A stretch of DNA of 64,000 nucleotides from Paenibacillus sp. NEAU-GSW1 (GTDB taxonomy: Bacteria; Bacillota; Bacilli; Paenibacillales; Paenibacillaceae), in NCBI RefSeq assembly GCF_009737085.1, contig NZ_WOVL01000007.1, positions 1 through 64,000 on the forward strand, given 5' to 3'. The translations under genes and the position numbers were made by a program. Numbering within the stretch: the stretch's first letter is position 1; the number at the start of each line of letters is the position of its first letter. This document shows positions 8,103-17,251 of this stretch, in pieces. The notes under the pieces were generated by a model that saw only the letters and a list, made by a program, of their open reading frames with translations, did not search any database and was not told the DNA's origin.

Positions 8103-9371
8103 ATGTCTTCGCGAACGGTCAAGCAAGGAGGAGGAAGCCGCTCCGATCGGCAGCCCAAGCAGCCGCTGCTGAACAAGTCATCTGCTGCGGCGCCATCGCA
8201 GAACAGCCTTGCAGCGTCGGCTCAGCCGGAGAAGCCGCCAGGCAAGAAGCGGCCGCAATCGGCCGCAGAAGAGCAGAGGCCGGGAGCAAGGCTTAATTCG
8301 CTGCTTCGCTCATCCGATTTTGCTCGTACGGGCAAGGAACAGAATGAAGGCTGGAAAGCAGCTTTGCATCAGTACGTGACTCATTACAATCATGCGGAAA
8401 CGCAGCAGCATGTCGCCTCGATCGAAGGCTACGTCTCGGATAAGGAGCATTGTGCCCGTCTTCGCGGGCGCTTGGAGCGGCTGCGGGAACGCGATTTGTA
8501 CCGAGGCTGCTTGCCGTCCCGAGGCGAGACGAAAGCGGAATTTCTGCGAGTAAATGAGTCGGCAGCCGAAGTGTCGGTGCTGGTAAAGCTGCATATGAAA
8601 CGGCAGATGGAGCAGGCGGGACTTTATTATATCGAGGAGAGAACGGAAAGCGAGAGAATCTGGCTGTCGGGGGAGGGCGGCGTTTGGAAAATAACCCGGA
8701 TCGAGCCTGTAATCGCGGAGCGCCGTCCGCGTTTTGGCGCGAGCGAGTATGCGGGAGGAACCGAAGAAGAAATCGGTGTCGCGTACGACAGAATTCCGTT
8801 TGCCCGCTCGACCCCTTTTTTGAACTATGACCTGTTTCCGCAATTGAAGCATCGACAGGCCGGAGTGCCGTATCGCCGCGATCTTGCCGCTGCCTATGCG
8901 GACTTATGGTGGAATCAGCCGAATTCAAGCTATGAGGAATTTGAAGTCAACTGCACGAACTTTACCTCTCAAGCCATCTTTGCAGGCAATGCGCCAATGA
9001 ACTATACTGGTAAAAGAGACAGCGGCTGGTGGTATAAAGGCCGCAACAAGGGAAGCGAATGGTGGAGCTACAGTTGGTCGGTATCGAATGCGATGGCCAA
9101 TTATTTGACAGCGCAGCGAAGCTCTGGGCTGCGAGCGACGGTTGTCTATTCGCCCGAGGAGCTGCAGCTGGGGGATATTATTACGTATGATTGGAACGGC
9201 GACGGCCGTTTTGAACATAGTACGATCGTTACCGCCTTTGACGCGGCGGGCATGCCGCTTGTGAACGCCAATACGGTTCCGAGCAGGCACCGCTACTGGG
9301 ACTATCGTGATTCCTACGCTTGGACGGAACAGACAAAATATCGGTTTTTTCATATTGCGGATCTACTATAA
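8103..9371 (+). CDS. Amidase_6 domain protein (putative cysteine amidase)
   Basis: A 422-residue protein. The N-terminal ~70 residues are low-complexity (Ser/Gln/Lys/Ala rich) with no classical signal peptide. The middle (about 75-235) resembles the unannotated region that accompanies this family. The C-terminal ~165 residues match the Amidase_6 (putative amidase) domain: AYADLWWNQPN...NCTNFTSQAIF with candidate nucleophile Cys284, then LQLGDIITYDWNGDG and His in EHSTIVT. Related proteins are thought to act on the envelope, but the substrate is unproven. The RBS (CAGGAGGGG) is strong. ddl starts 20 bases later. Confidence 0.8.
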   Translation: MSSRTVKQGGGSRSDRQPKQPLLNKSSAAAPSQNSLAASAQPEKPPGKKRPQSAAEEQRPGARLNSLLRSSDFARTGKEQNEGWKAALHQYVTHYNHAETQQHVASIEGYVSDKEHCARLRGRLERLRERDLYRGCLPSRGETKAEFLRVNESAAEVSVLVKLHMKRQMEQAGLYYIEERTESERIWLSGEGGVWKITRIEPVIAERRPRFGASEYAGGTEEEIGVAYDRIPFARSTPFLNYDLFPQLKHRQAGVPYRRDLAAAYADLWWNQPNSSYEEFEVNCTNFTSQAIFAGNAPMNYTGKRDSGWWYKGRNKGSEWWSYSWSVSNAMANYLTAQRSSGLRATVVYSPEELQLGDIITYDWNGDGRFEHSTIVTAFDAAGMPLVNANTVPSRHRYWDYRDSYAWTEQTKYRFFHIADLL

Positions 9372-9391
9372 TTCATTCCGGAGGATACGCT

Positions 9392-10507
9392 ATGGGGAAG
9401 AAATTGCATGTAGGGCTTCTTTACGGAGGCAAGTCGGGCGAACATGACGTTTCTTTGCAGACAGCGTTCGCCGTTGCCGGCGAGTTCGATTACGCCAAGT
9501 ATGAAATTACCCCTTTCTATATAACGAAGCTTGGCGAGTGGCGACGCGGAGCGATGCTGTCCGGCAAACCGGGCAGCATCGACGAGTTGAAGCTGGCGGC
9601 GGCCGATCCTTCGGCTGCCGCGGCGTTTCCGCTTGCTCCTCTGTTCGAGCGGCTTGATCTGTCAGGCTCGGCAAGCGGCGCATCTCCGATCGATGTCGTG
9701 TTCCCGCTTCTTCATGGAACCTTCGGCGAGGACGGTACGCTTCAAGGCTTGCTCGAAATAGCGAATATCCCTTATGTCGGGGCTGGAGTTCTCGCTTCCG
9801 CTGTCGGGATGGACAAGATTATGATGAAAAAAGTGTTCGCTCAGGAAGGTCTTCCGCAATGCGTGTTCCGCTACTTCAATCGGACGCAGTGGGAGAAGGA
9901 TGCCGCTTTTTTCATTATGGAATGCGAGATTTCGCTTGGCTATCCCTGCTTTGTAAAACCGGCCAATCTCGGCTCCAGCGTCGGCATTTCCAAAGCGAAA
10001 AATCGCGATGAGCTGATTGCTGCGGTTGATTATGCATTCCGGTTCGACCGGAAAGTGATCGTCGAGGAGTTTGTCGACGCCCGTGAAATCGAAGTGAGCG
10101 TGCTCGGCAACGACGAGCCGAAAGCGTCCGTTCCAGGCGAAATCGCGCCGTCCAACGAATTTTACGATTACAAGGCTAAATATATTGACGGTAAATCGAC
10201 GATGCAAATACCGGCCGTCCTTCCGTCAGCTGCGACGGAGACGATACGCGAGCTGGCGGTTCGCGCATTTCTGGCGATCGACGGATCGGGATTGGCCCGC
10301 ATCGATTTTTTTGTACGCAAAGCCGACAGCCAGATTTTCATTAACGAAGTCAATACGCTCCCCGGTTTTACGCCGTTCAGCATGTATCCTTTAATGTGGA
10401 AGGCTTCGGGCTTGCCTTACCGGGCGCTGCTTGATAAGCTGATCGAGCTAGCGCTCAAACGGTATGCCGATAAACAAAGCATCGACTATGGCGGTAGCGG
10501 CAATTAG
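9392..10507 (+). CDS. ddl: D-alanine--D-alanine ligase
   Basis: ATP-grasp enzyme that joins two D-alanines for peptidoglycan synthesis. The ATG at 9392 has GGAGG just upstream and gives 371 residues. Visible family motifs are GGKSGEHDVSL near the N-terminus, LHGTFGEDGTLQGLLE, the ATP-binding KPANLGSSVGISKA, and ARIDFFV...FINEVNTLPGFTPFSMYP near the C-terminus with metal and substrate residues. It follows the Amidase_6 gene closely and probably shares its transcript. Confidence 0.96.
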   Translation: MGKKLHVGLLYGGKSGEHDVSLQTAFAVAGEFDYAKYEITPFYITKLGEWRRGAMLSGKPGSIDELKLAAADPSAAAAFPLAPLFERLDLSGSASGASPIDVVFPLLHGTFGEDGTLQGLLEIANIPYVGAGVLASAVGMDKIMMKKVFAQEGLPQCVFRYFNRTQWEKDAAFFIMECEISLGYPCFVKPANLGSSVGISKAKNRDELIAAVDYAFRFDRKVIVEEFVDAREIEVSVLGNDEPKASVPGEIAPSNEFYDYKAKYIDGKSTMQIPAVLPSAATETIRELAVRAFLAIDGSGLARIDFFVRKADSQIFINEVNTLPGFTPFSMYPLMWKASGLPYRALLDKLIELALKRYADKQSIDYGGSGN

Positions 10508-10601
10508 ATAAGTTGAAATTATAATTATCGCGGCTACGTTACTCATGCGCTGTTCTTGTTCAACTTATATAAGTTTTTTACTAAATAGAGGAGGTTTATG
10601 G

Positions 10602-10919
10602 ATGGGGTTCGCAACAGAGTTTAATTCCGTATGCAAGTTCAAGTCGGAGCAGGAGCTTTATGAATTGTTAGAATATGGACGGGGCAAAATGGTGAAGAGC
10701 GGTTTTCGCGTGTTTCCAACCGGCCAGAAGGTCATTGCCTATACGCCTAACAATGTGGCGATTGCAATCGTACGCATTCTCGCGTCTATCGCGGAAATTA
10801 ACTTTCAAGGCGATGAGGTTACCGAGGTTGAAATGGAACTCGTTCGAAAGCTGACGGAAGAGGAGTCGAAAATTCAAACGGCGCTTGCTTTCGAAATGTT
10901 TTTTGGAGAACGTGCCTAA
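10602..10919 (+). CDS. Conserved hypothetical protein
   Basis: A 105-residue soluble protein with no domain I recognise. The start is the ATG at 10602, eight bases after an AGAGGAGG site; an earlier out-of-frame ATG overlaps it. The protein is mixed alpha/beta with a helical, acidic C-terminus (GDEVTEVEMELVRKLTEEESKIQ). There is no signal peptide or membrane segment. It ends three bases before the uvsE ORF, which suggests co-transcription, but this does not establish a role in repair. Confidence 0.75.
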   Translation: MGFATEFNSVCKFKSEQELYELLEYGRGKMVKSGFRVFPTGQKVIAYTPNNVAIAIVRILASIAEINFQGDEVTEVEMELVRKLTEEESKIQTALAFEMFFGERA

Positions 10920-10922
10920 CAA

Positions 10923-11942
10923 ATGATTGTAAAATTCGGTTTCGTGGCTATGAGCCTGCTGCTACAGAATGCCTCGCCTTCAAGAACGATGACGTATTCA
11001 AATTTCATCAAGCAGCCAGATCGAGCGGCGGCCATTCGCCGGTTGGAGCAAATTGCCGAACAAAATTTGCACACAACGCTTCGCATAATGAAGCATGCGG
11101 CGGCTCACGATATCCGGCTTTACCGGTTCACTTCAAAAATAATACCGCTGGCGACGCACAGCGATTTGAGCGATTGGGACCCTTACCCTGCGCTTGCGGA
11201 TTCTTTTTCCGCGGTGGGGGAATTTGTGCAAAAATCGGACATGCGGGTATCTTTTCACCCGGATCATTTTTGCGTGTTCAGCACGCCCCGTCCAGAGGTT
11301 CTTGCCAGTTCGCAAAGGGATTTGGATTACCATGTCCGAATGCTCGAAGCGATGGGGCTGTCTGAGACGGTAAAAAACAACATTCACATCGGCGGCGCCT
11401 ACGGCAACAAGCTTGAATCCGGCGACCGGTTCGTAAGGCAATTTACCGCGCTGCCGCCAAGATTGCGGCAGCGCGTAACGCTGGAAAACGATGATAAAAC
11501 GTTCAACGTTTGCGAAACGCTGGAAGCGGCCGAAGCGGCAAATGTGCCGATGGTGCTCGATATCCATCACCATGACGTGAATGACGGCGGCATCGCCCGG
11601 GAGCAATTGGTCAATCAGTATTGGCCGCGCATTCTTAACACCTGGGAGAAGGAAGCGATCCGCCTCGGTCTTGCGTCGCCGGGTGCGCTGCCGCCCAAAA
11701 TCCACGCTTCCAGCCCGAGGAGCGATACGGATCGCAGAAGCCATGCCGACGGCGTTGAGGCGAAGCCGCTGCTCCGGTTTTTGCGGGACATTGCCGCTTC
11801 GACGGGGCGAGTCGACTGCATGCTTGAAGCCAAGCATAAAGATGCGGCGCTTTTGAAGCTGATGGAGGATTGGCAGCGGTTAGAGGCGCTTGGCGAAGGC
11901 GTCCGGGTTATCGACGGCGGAAGCATCGAAATTACACCATAG
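10923..11942 (+). CDS. uvsE: UV damage endonuclease UvdE/UvsE
   Basis: An endonuclease that nicks DNA 5' of UV photoproducts in an alternative excision-repair pathway. The 339 residues begin with the family signature FGFVAMSLLLQNASPSRTMT. The TIM-barrel metal ligands are in conserved positions: SFHPDHFCVFSTP, HIGGAYGNK, LENDD and VLDIHHHDVN, and KIHASSPRSDTDRRSHADGV. No strong ribosome binding site was found before the ATG, so translation may be coupled to the upstream gene. TauE/SafE follows 21 bases later. Confidence 0.93.
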   Translation: MIVKFGFVAMSLLLQNASPSRTMTYSNFIKQPDRAAAIRRLEQIAEQNLHTTLRIMKHAAAHDIRLYRFTSKIIPLATHSDLSDWDPYPALADSFSAVGEFVQKSDMRVSFHPDHFCVFSTPRPEVLASSQRDLDYHVRMLEAMGLSETVKNNIHIGGAYGNKLESGDRFVRQFTALPPRLRQRVTLENDDKTFNVCETLEAAEAANVPMVLDIHHHDVNDGGIAREQLVNQYWPRILNTWEKEAIRLGLASPGALPPKIHASSPRSDTDRRSHADGVEAKPLLRFLRDIAASTGRVDCMLEAKHKDAALLKLMEDWQRLEALGEGVRVIDGGSIEITP

Positions 11943-11963
11943 AGATGAAAGCGGTGATACAAG

Positions 11964-12785
11964 TTGTGGGAATGGATACTGCTCGTTCTTCTCGGCGCTT
12001 TAGCCGCCATGTTCGGCAGCATAGTAGGGCTGGGCGGCGGCATTATCGTCGTTCCTGCGCTTATGCTGCTCGGCCCGCAGCTAACCGGGGGGGCGATTGA
12101 CCATGCAACAGCAGTCGGCACTTCATTGACGATGCTGATTGTGACGGCGCTGGCGTCAACGCTCAGCTATTCGAAGAAGAAAATTGTCGATTTTCGCAGC
12201 GGACTGCTTCTTTTCATTACGAGCGGTCCGGCCGCTTTCCTCGGATCGGCGCTGACCGGCCTTTTCCATGGCCCCGCATTTTCCCTCAGTTTTGGCGTGT
12301 TTATGCTGTTAATGGCTGCGCTGCTAATCGCCCGCGAATATATGAAACCGATATCCCGCAAATGGCCGATCGAGCGGACGATGACCGATGCCGCCGGACA
12401 AGTCCACACTTACGGCTATGGCCTTTTTCCGCTTCTGCTGATCGGCTTCGCCGTCGGGTTCGTGTCCGGATTGTTCGGAATCGGCGGGGGCTCGCTGTTC
12501 GTGCCCGTTATGGTGCTGCTGTTTCGGTTTCCGCCGCATGTGGCGACGGCAACGTCCATGTTCGTTATTTTTTTATCCTCGATACTTGGCAGCGGAATGC
12601 ACGGATGGCTTGGGGAAATTGATTATTGGCTGCTGCTCGCATTAGTTCCGGGAGCCTGGGTTGGCGGGAAAGCCGGCGCATGGATCGCTTCTCGGATGAG
12701 CGGCAGAGGACTTCTCTGGCTGCTGCGCGCGACGCTTCTGCTTCTCGCATGTCAAATGATTATTGAGGGATTGCTGGATTTATAA
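11964..12785 (+). CDS. TauE/SafE family sulfite/anion exporter
   Basis: An integral membrane protein of 273 residues with about eight transmembrane segments in two homologous halves, each beginning with the glycine-rich signature (GSIVGLGGGIIVVPALML near the N-terminus and GLFGIGGGSLFVPVMVLLF at about 165). Family members move sulfite, sulfonates or related organic anions; the substrate here is unknown. The start is a TTG with AAAGCGGTG seven bases upstream; no ATG fits the first helix better. It probably shares a transcript with uvsE. Confidence 0.85.
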   Translation: MWEWILLVLLGALAAMFGSIVGLGGGIIVVPALMLLGPQLTGGAIDHATAVGTSLTMLIVTALASTLSYSKKKIVDFRSGLLLFITSGPAAFLGSALTGLFHGPAFSLSFGVFMLLMAALLIAREYMKPISRKWPIERTMTDAAGQVHTYGYGLFPLLLIGFAVGFVSGLFGIGGGSLFVPVMVLLFRFPPHVATATSMFVIFLSSILGSGMHGWLGEIDYWLLLALVPGAWVGGKAGAWIASRMSGRGLLWLLRATLLLLACQMIIEGLLDL

Positions 12786-12886
12786 AAATATAAGAAAGTA
12801 TTCATTTTTTTTCGTATACTATGCTTATTGATTATCTATTATTGTTTTATTGTTACTTACAAAGGTAGAAAGAAGTGTGATGCACG

Positions 12887-13741
12887 GTGAGCGATCAGCA
12901 AAATGGTGCCGTTGTCGGCAGCAAAAGCTTTACCGCCGTAGCGATTAATTGTGCGGCTAAAGCCGGAGAATGGATAAAGACTAAGCTTGGCAATTATGAG
13001 AATCTTGATCTAAAATATTCTTCGCATGATCTGGTTACAGAAGTAGACAAAGGCTCGGAGACGCTGATCAAGCGGCTGATCCAGACGCATTTTCCGCATC
13101 ATTCCTTTCTCGGCGAGGAAGGCGTCGAGCCCGGTCCGGAGGCCTCCGCTCGAGCGCTGGAAGCTAAGCTTGAGGATGAGTATTTGTGGATCGTCGATCC
13201 GATTGACGGCACAACCAATTTTGTGCACGGCTTTCCGTTTTTCGTTGTCTCGATTGCGCTTGCGTATCGCGGCGAGGTTATCGTTGGCGTCGTATACGAT
13301 CCGATGAAGGATGAGCTGTTTCTTGCGGAAAAAGGCAAAGGGGCTTATGTTCATGGCAAAAGAATGAGCGTTTCCGCTGAGTCCGCGCTGAAAAGCAGCC
13401 TGGTCGCGACCGGCTTCCCGGCCGATCATCACTATGCGCTGCCGCTTAATATGAAAGGGCTGCAGGCGATCGCTCCGCAGGTGCGCAATATACGCTCCAG
13501 CGGCTCGGCTGCGCTGCATATGGCTTATGTGGCGGCGGGAAGGCTTAGCGGCTTTTGGGAAATCGGCCTGAACAGCTGGGATCTCGCAGCCGGCGCCTTG
13601 CTCATCCAGGAATCGGGGGGCAAAGTTTCGGATACGCTTGGTAAGCCGTATCATCTTGGCGTTCGGAATGTTGTCGCTTCTAACGGACAAATTCACGAGG
13701 AACTGGTCGGCGCGCTCGCGCTAGCAGACGCTGCGCAATAA
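12887..13741 (+). CDS. suhB: Inositol monophosphatase family protein
   Basis: A 284-residue member of the Mg-dependent, lithium-sensitive phosphatase family. The metal-binding motifs are intact: LVTEVDKGSE, GEEG, the WIVDPIDGTTNFVHG box (about 103-117) and the C-terminal NSWDLAAGALLIQESGG. In vivo such proteins dephosphorylate inositol phosphate or related sugar or nucleotide phosphates; SuhB-like is the closest label but the substrate is not certain. It uses a GTG start with AGAAAGAAGTG upstream. It stands alone with its own terminator. Confidence 0.88.
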   Translation: MSDQQNGAVVGSKSFTAVAINCAAKAGEWIKTKLGNYENLDLKYSSHDLVTEVDKGSETLIKRLIQTHFPHHSFLGEEGVEPGPEASARALEAKLEDEYLWIVDPIDGTTNFVHGFPFFVVSIALAYRGEVIVGVVYDPMKDELFLAEKGKGAYVHGKRMSVSAESALKSSLVATGFPADHHYALPLNMKGLQAIAPQVRNIRSSGSAALHMAYVAAGRLSGFWEIGLNSWDLAAGALLIQESGGKVSDTLGKPYHLGVRNVVASNGQIHEELVGALALADAAQ

Positions 13742-13756
13742 TACTGGCTTGTTAAA

Positions 13757-13802
13757 GAAGCTTCTTTCGTCTCGCGCCAGCGGACGATGGAAGCTTTTTT
13801 TC
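13757..13802 (+). terminator. Terminator after the IMPase gene
   Basis: AAGCTTC...GTC pairs with GAC...GAAGCTT and is followed by TTTTTT. Confidence 0.7.
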
Positions 13803-13869
13803 GTGAAAAAGGCGCTAATTCTATACAAAAAATCTCGAATTTTGTCGATATTATCGCAAAGGGGAGATA

Positions 13870-14967
13870 ATGATGTCATTATTGTATTTAATTGCATTCA
13901 TGCTTTATTTCGCAGGCATCTCAATTCTCGCTATCGGAGGGGATGCGGCAGGCTGGGGACCGCTTGCAGGAGCGATCGCGCTGACCTGGCTTATCGTGTT
14001 TTTTAGAAAGGAAGCGCGGAAAACGAAAGCGTTTATCCAATGGATCGAGCAAAATAAAGAGGCGATCTTTATGGAGACAGCGGAGTACGAAGGTGTGCCT
14101 GTCAAGCCGGATACGAAGCTTTCGTACTACGAATTGGTGGTCTCTCTCGGCGTGACCGCAAATATGAGATCGCGAATGGTCATTGGAGACACGCTTCAGA
14201 ATGGAACAATAAAGGCTATTTACACGGCAATAACAGCAGTATTCGGTTGGTGGGGGATTCCATGGGGGCCTGTTCTGACGCTTGCAGCGCTTCGCCACAA
14301 CTTAAAGGGCGGCAACAGTACGACTCCGCATGAAATTGTTTTTTATTACGGCGAAGGCCGGCCGAAATTGAAAAAAGCGCCGAAGCTGGTAAAGGCCGCT
14401 TATCATAATGATTTGAATAAAGTGTATGATTTGCTGCAGAGGGGCGAGGACCCTCATGCCACCGATCATGAAGGACGGACGGCCCTTCTGCGTGCCGCTG
14501 AAAACGGGAACGTTGAAATGCTCGAATTGCTAATCGACAACGGCGCGGACTGGCGTCATCGCGACAATTACGGCTGTACAGCTTTGATACGAGCATCTGT
14601 TAACGGCAGAACAGCGATGGTAAACAAACTGCTTTCGCTTGGAGCCAATCCGAACGAAGGCGATAATCACGGCAGCCTGCCGCTCATTTATTCGGGAAGC
14701 CGCGGCTTTATCAATGTGATGAAGCCGTTGCTGGACGCGGGTGCCGATCCGAATCTGATGACAGACAATCGGACGACCGCTCTTATGAAAGCGGCGGAAT
14801 GCGAAGAGGTATCGGCGGTACGCTTGCTTCTCGAAGCGGGAGCTGATCCGACGATTGTCCATTCGGATGAGATAACGACGGCATACACGATAGCGCTGGA
14901 GAACAATAATCAAGCGTTGATTGAGTTGCTGGAATCGTATATGGATCGAAAAGAAGTGTTCGCTTAA
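13870..14967 (+). CDS. Membrane-anchored ankyrin repeat protein
   Basis: A 365-residue protein with two N-terminal transmembrane helices (about 5-20 and 25-42), a linker of about 120 residues with a further hydrophobic stretch (GWWGIPWGPVLTLAAL), then about six ankyrin repeats from residue 170 to the end, for example GRTALLRAAENGNVEMLELLIDNGAD. Ankyrin repeats bind partner proteins; the partner is not evident. A second ATG three bases on fits the GGGGAG site better, which would make it one residue shorter. Ankyrin proteins fixed to the membrane are uncommon in bacilli. Confidence 0.85.
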   Translation: MMSLLYLIAFMLYFAGISILAIGGDAAGWGPLAGAIALTWLIVFFRKEARKTKAFIQWIEQNKEAIFMETAEYEGVPVKPDTKLSYYELVVSLGVTANMRSRMVIGDTLQNGTIKAIYTAITAVFGWWGIPWGPVLTLAALRHNLKGGNSTTPHEIVFYYGEGRPKLKKAPKLVKAAYHNDLNKVYDLLQRGEDPHATDHEGRTALLRAAENGNVEMLELLIDNGADWRHRDNYGCTALIRASVNGRTAMVNKLLSLGANPNEGDNHGSLPLIYSGSRGFINVMKPLLDAGADPNLMTDNRTTALMKAAECEEVSAVRLLLEAGADPTIVHSDEITTAYTIALENNNQALIELLESYMDRKEVFA

Positions 14968-14982
14968 TAAATATTTGAAGTG

Positions 14983-15031
14983 AAATAGGCTGAACGCCGA
15001 CCGGGGAAGAGGGTCGCGTTCAGCCTATTTG
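14983..15031. terminator. Bidirectional terminator
   Basis: AAATAGGCTGAACGC and GCGTTCAGCCTATTT form a long perfect stem between the ankyrin gene and the convergent DUF2306 gene. Confidence 0.85.
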
Positions 15032-15046
15032 CGGTTGCATTGCTTG

Positions 15047-15703
15047 TTATAGGATCACAGAATGACGAGCTTTGTTCTTAGGCTTTGCTCCGAGAAACAA
15101 ACGGGCGGCAAGCAGGTTCGGAACCCAGCATATCCAAGCGATAACGTCGAAGGTCTCGTTCGTATCGATGATGCCGAATAATAGGAGACCTAGCGGAATG
15201 TAAATGCGAAGCATGATGGCTGCGCATGTAAGCGCGTAGTTGTAGGTCATCCAGCGCCGATGCGCAGCATGATCGCGTTTCACGATAATTTGGAACAGGC
15301 CGTGGTAGAGCGTGAACAGCCATGAGACGGCGAGACCGGCAAAGCCTGCGCTGGCGATCCATCCGCCGTCGGCGTAGAAAGCGAGATAAAACCCGGTAAC
15401 GGCGCCAATGATGATCATCAAGGAATAGATATAGCCAATGATGCGATGCAAGCGCGGCGATCGAACCCGCAGCTTCTTTACAAACTGCAGCCAGCCGATC
15501 AGCAGCGCCGTGCCCGCTGACAACGCATGCGCCCATAATACGTGAATCCAAAGGGACGGCAGCTCATTTTTCCCTTGTACCAGGGGCATCTCGCGCATTT
15601 GGTCCAAGGAGCCGAAAAATATAAAGGCATAAGCGCTGACGCCTGTCGCAAGAACGGCTAGAATACCGAACGCCCAAGCCCGGAATTTCATTTCTTTCGT
15701 CAT
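15047..15703 (-). CDS. DUF2306 family membrane protein
   Basis: A 218-residue membrane protein with six or seven predicted helices. The conserved histidines of DUF2306 are present (LWIHVLWAHALSAGTALLIGWLQF, RLHRIIGYIY, AAHRRWMTYNYALTCAA); such patterns suggest haem or metal contact, but this is inference. The ATG chosen has GGAGGG seven bases upstream; an in-frame ATG 42 bases earlier lacks one. Function unknown in known relatives. Confidence 0.8.
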   Translation of the reverse strand: MTKEMKFRAWAFGILAVLATGVSAYAFIFFGSLDQMREMPLVQGKNELPSLWIHVLWAHALSAGTALLIGWLQFVKKLRVRSPRLHRIIGYIYSLMIIIGAVTGFYLAFYADGGWIASAGFAGLAVSWLFTLYHGLFQIIVKRDHAAHRRWMTYNYALTCAAIMLRIYIPLGLLLFGIIDTNETFDVIAWICWVPNLLAARLFLGAKPKNKARHSVIL

Positions 15704-15826
15704 CAATATTCCCTCCAAGCTCCAATTTAATTGATCTATGGCCAATTATATAAGCTGGAAGTAATTTCATAAACAGACCAGGGGTGGAAAGGAAACTCCG
15801 ACTTTAGTCGGTGCTTGCTGTACGGT

Positions 15827-15957
15827 TTACGCTTGTGACTGTTTATTTGGGTATTCCTGCGGCGTTAGCCCGTAATGCTTTTTGAACAGCTGAATGAAAT
15901 AGCTTGGCTTCTGGTAGCCGAGCATTTGCGAAATCTCGTATATTTTCGCAAAGCCGG
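15827..15957 (-). pseudogene. C-terminal remnant of an AraC-family regulator
   Basis: The minus strand encodes about 43 residues ending in a stop at 15827, with the AraC second helix-turn-helix pattern (IYEISQMLGYQKPSYFIQLF, then KKHYGLTPQEY). Homology stops abruptly near 15957, where an unrelated plus-strand gene remnant begins. No start codon or N-terminal domain remains, so this is a deletion scar. Confidence 0.75.
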
Positions 15958-16640
15958 GATTGGGAGTATTGGACGGAAAACGAAGACTACTCAGAATTTG
16001 GCATCGAAAATGAAGCGGCGCGAGTCGACGTTTATTACAACGGCGGCATTCATCCGGGATGGAATGTGCCAGTCAGCTGGTCGACTAACGGCGCTGAGCT
16101 GGCTGCCGGCGACTATACAGTCGAATCGGGCAAAATATCAATTGTTTTGGATCGCTTTACGGAATCAGGCAGTTACGCGGTCTGAATTAAAGCGACCGGT
16201 TATAAAGCGGCTAAAGTGACGCAAACGATCGCTGCCGAGGTAAACCTGGCACTGCATAAGACAGTTACCGCTTCAAGCAGTAACACCAATTTTGACTCGA
16301 ATGGCTCACAGACGGCAATCGGGGCACGCGCTGGGAAGCTAAATATACGGATAATCAGGGCACGCCAATGAATCGGGATTGCCGTCGATTTGGGCGAGGT
16401 TCATGACTTATCCAAGTTGGTGCACGTCTGGGAAGCGGCTTACGGTAAAACGTTTGATATTCAAGTCGCTCAAACGGGAGACGATTTGTCCGCTGGCAGC
16501 AGCGACTGGGCAACGGTTGCATCCGCCAGCAGAGAACTGTCGGCGGGCAGCATGACCGAGACGATTCAATTGGATGAAGGAGCATCGGGGCGATTTATCC
16601 GCATCTATATTACCGAGAAGTGCGGAGTTTCTTCGAACGT
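15958..16640 (+). pseudogene. Remnant of a secreted protein with Ig-like and F5/8 type C domains
   Basis: The reading frame opens without a start after the AraC scar. Residues such as WSTNGAELAAGDYTVESG resemble bacterial Ig-like/hemoblobin-type domains. It hits an in-frame TGA at 16183, continues as VNLALHKTVTASSSN, shifts frame near 16320 (GTRWEAKYTDNQGT) and again near 16380 (IAVDLGEVHDLSKLVHVWE). The last part is a discoidin (F5/8 type C) carbohydrate-binding domain of the kind attached to Paenibacillus glycoside hydrolases. Two frame breaks, one stop and missing ends mark it as decayed. Confidence 0.75.
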
Positions 16641-16770
16641 ATCGTTGCTGCTGGTCTTTCGCGTTCGGTCGTTAGCAGGCAATAGAGAAGGGTGGATCAT
16701 TGCTTGTTTATTTTATCCACATGTGGATAGAGGCTCAAATGACGAGCGGTGAGATAGGCGTATTGCACAT

Positions 16771-16989
16771 GTGAATAAGAGTGCGGCGACAGAGGGCAAT
16801 AGAGGGAAGAATGAGGCGTTTTATCCCCATTCGGATGCAAACTATAAACAAATGTGGATGGAGTCAACTGTCAACGAAGAAACGTTTGCGAAAGTTCTCC
16901 CCAATAGAGAGCCACTTATAAACAAATGGGGAGAACCAGCAGACGACGCTAATTTCTATCCATTAGGTAAAGCGGATTATCAACAGTAG
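16771..16989 (+). CDS. Possible small hypothetical protein
   Basis: A 72-residue frame starting at GTG. It shows weak internal repetition (FYPHSDANYKQMW and FYPLGKADYQQ), is hydrophilic and has no domain I recognise. No good ribosome binding site is present. It lies in a decayed region, so it may be a remnant rather than a gene. Confidence 0.3.
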   Translation: MNKSAATEGNRGKNEAFYPHSDANYKQMWMESTVNEETFAKVLPNREPLINKWGEPADDANFYPLGKADYQQ

Positions 16990-17041
16990 ATCGATTAAGG
17001 AAGCCGGTTCGCAATATAACGAAACCAATTTCCTTAATCGG

Positions 17042-17215
17042 ATCAATTTTACGTGTTAACTATCATTTAGCGAAGCTAGTGACGCTATTTGAGAAGCAAG
17101 GTTTGCGAATAACGAAAATCACTTCGCTATTGCTAGACTACTAAAATCTAGCGGCTTCAATAGCGAATTTAAGTTCGTTAATTAGCGAGTCTGGTTCGCT
17201 AATCGCTAATGGCGT
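17042..17215. repeat. Cluster of TAGCGAA / TTCGCTA motifs
   Basis: Many short copies of AGCGAA, TTCGC and TTCGTTA in both orientations, with an 18-base stretch AATAGCGAATTTAAGTTC (17159-17176) repeated exactly at 34365-34382. No gene overlaps. The rest of 16640-17390 shows nothing else convincing. Confidence 0.6.
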
Positions 17216-17251
17216 ACGCAGCATGGTGGAACGAGCAGTTACGTACCCATT

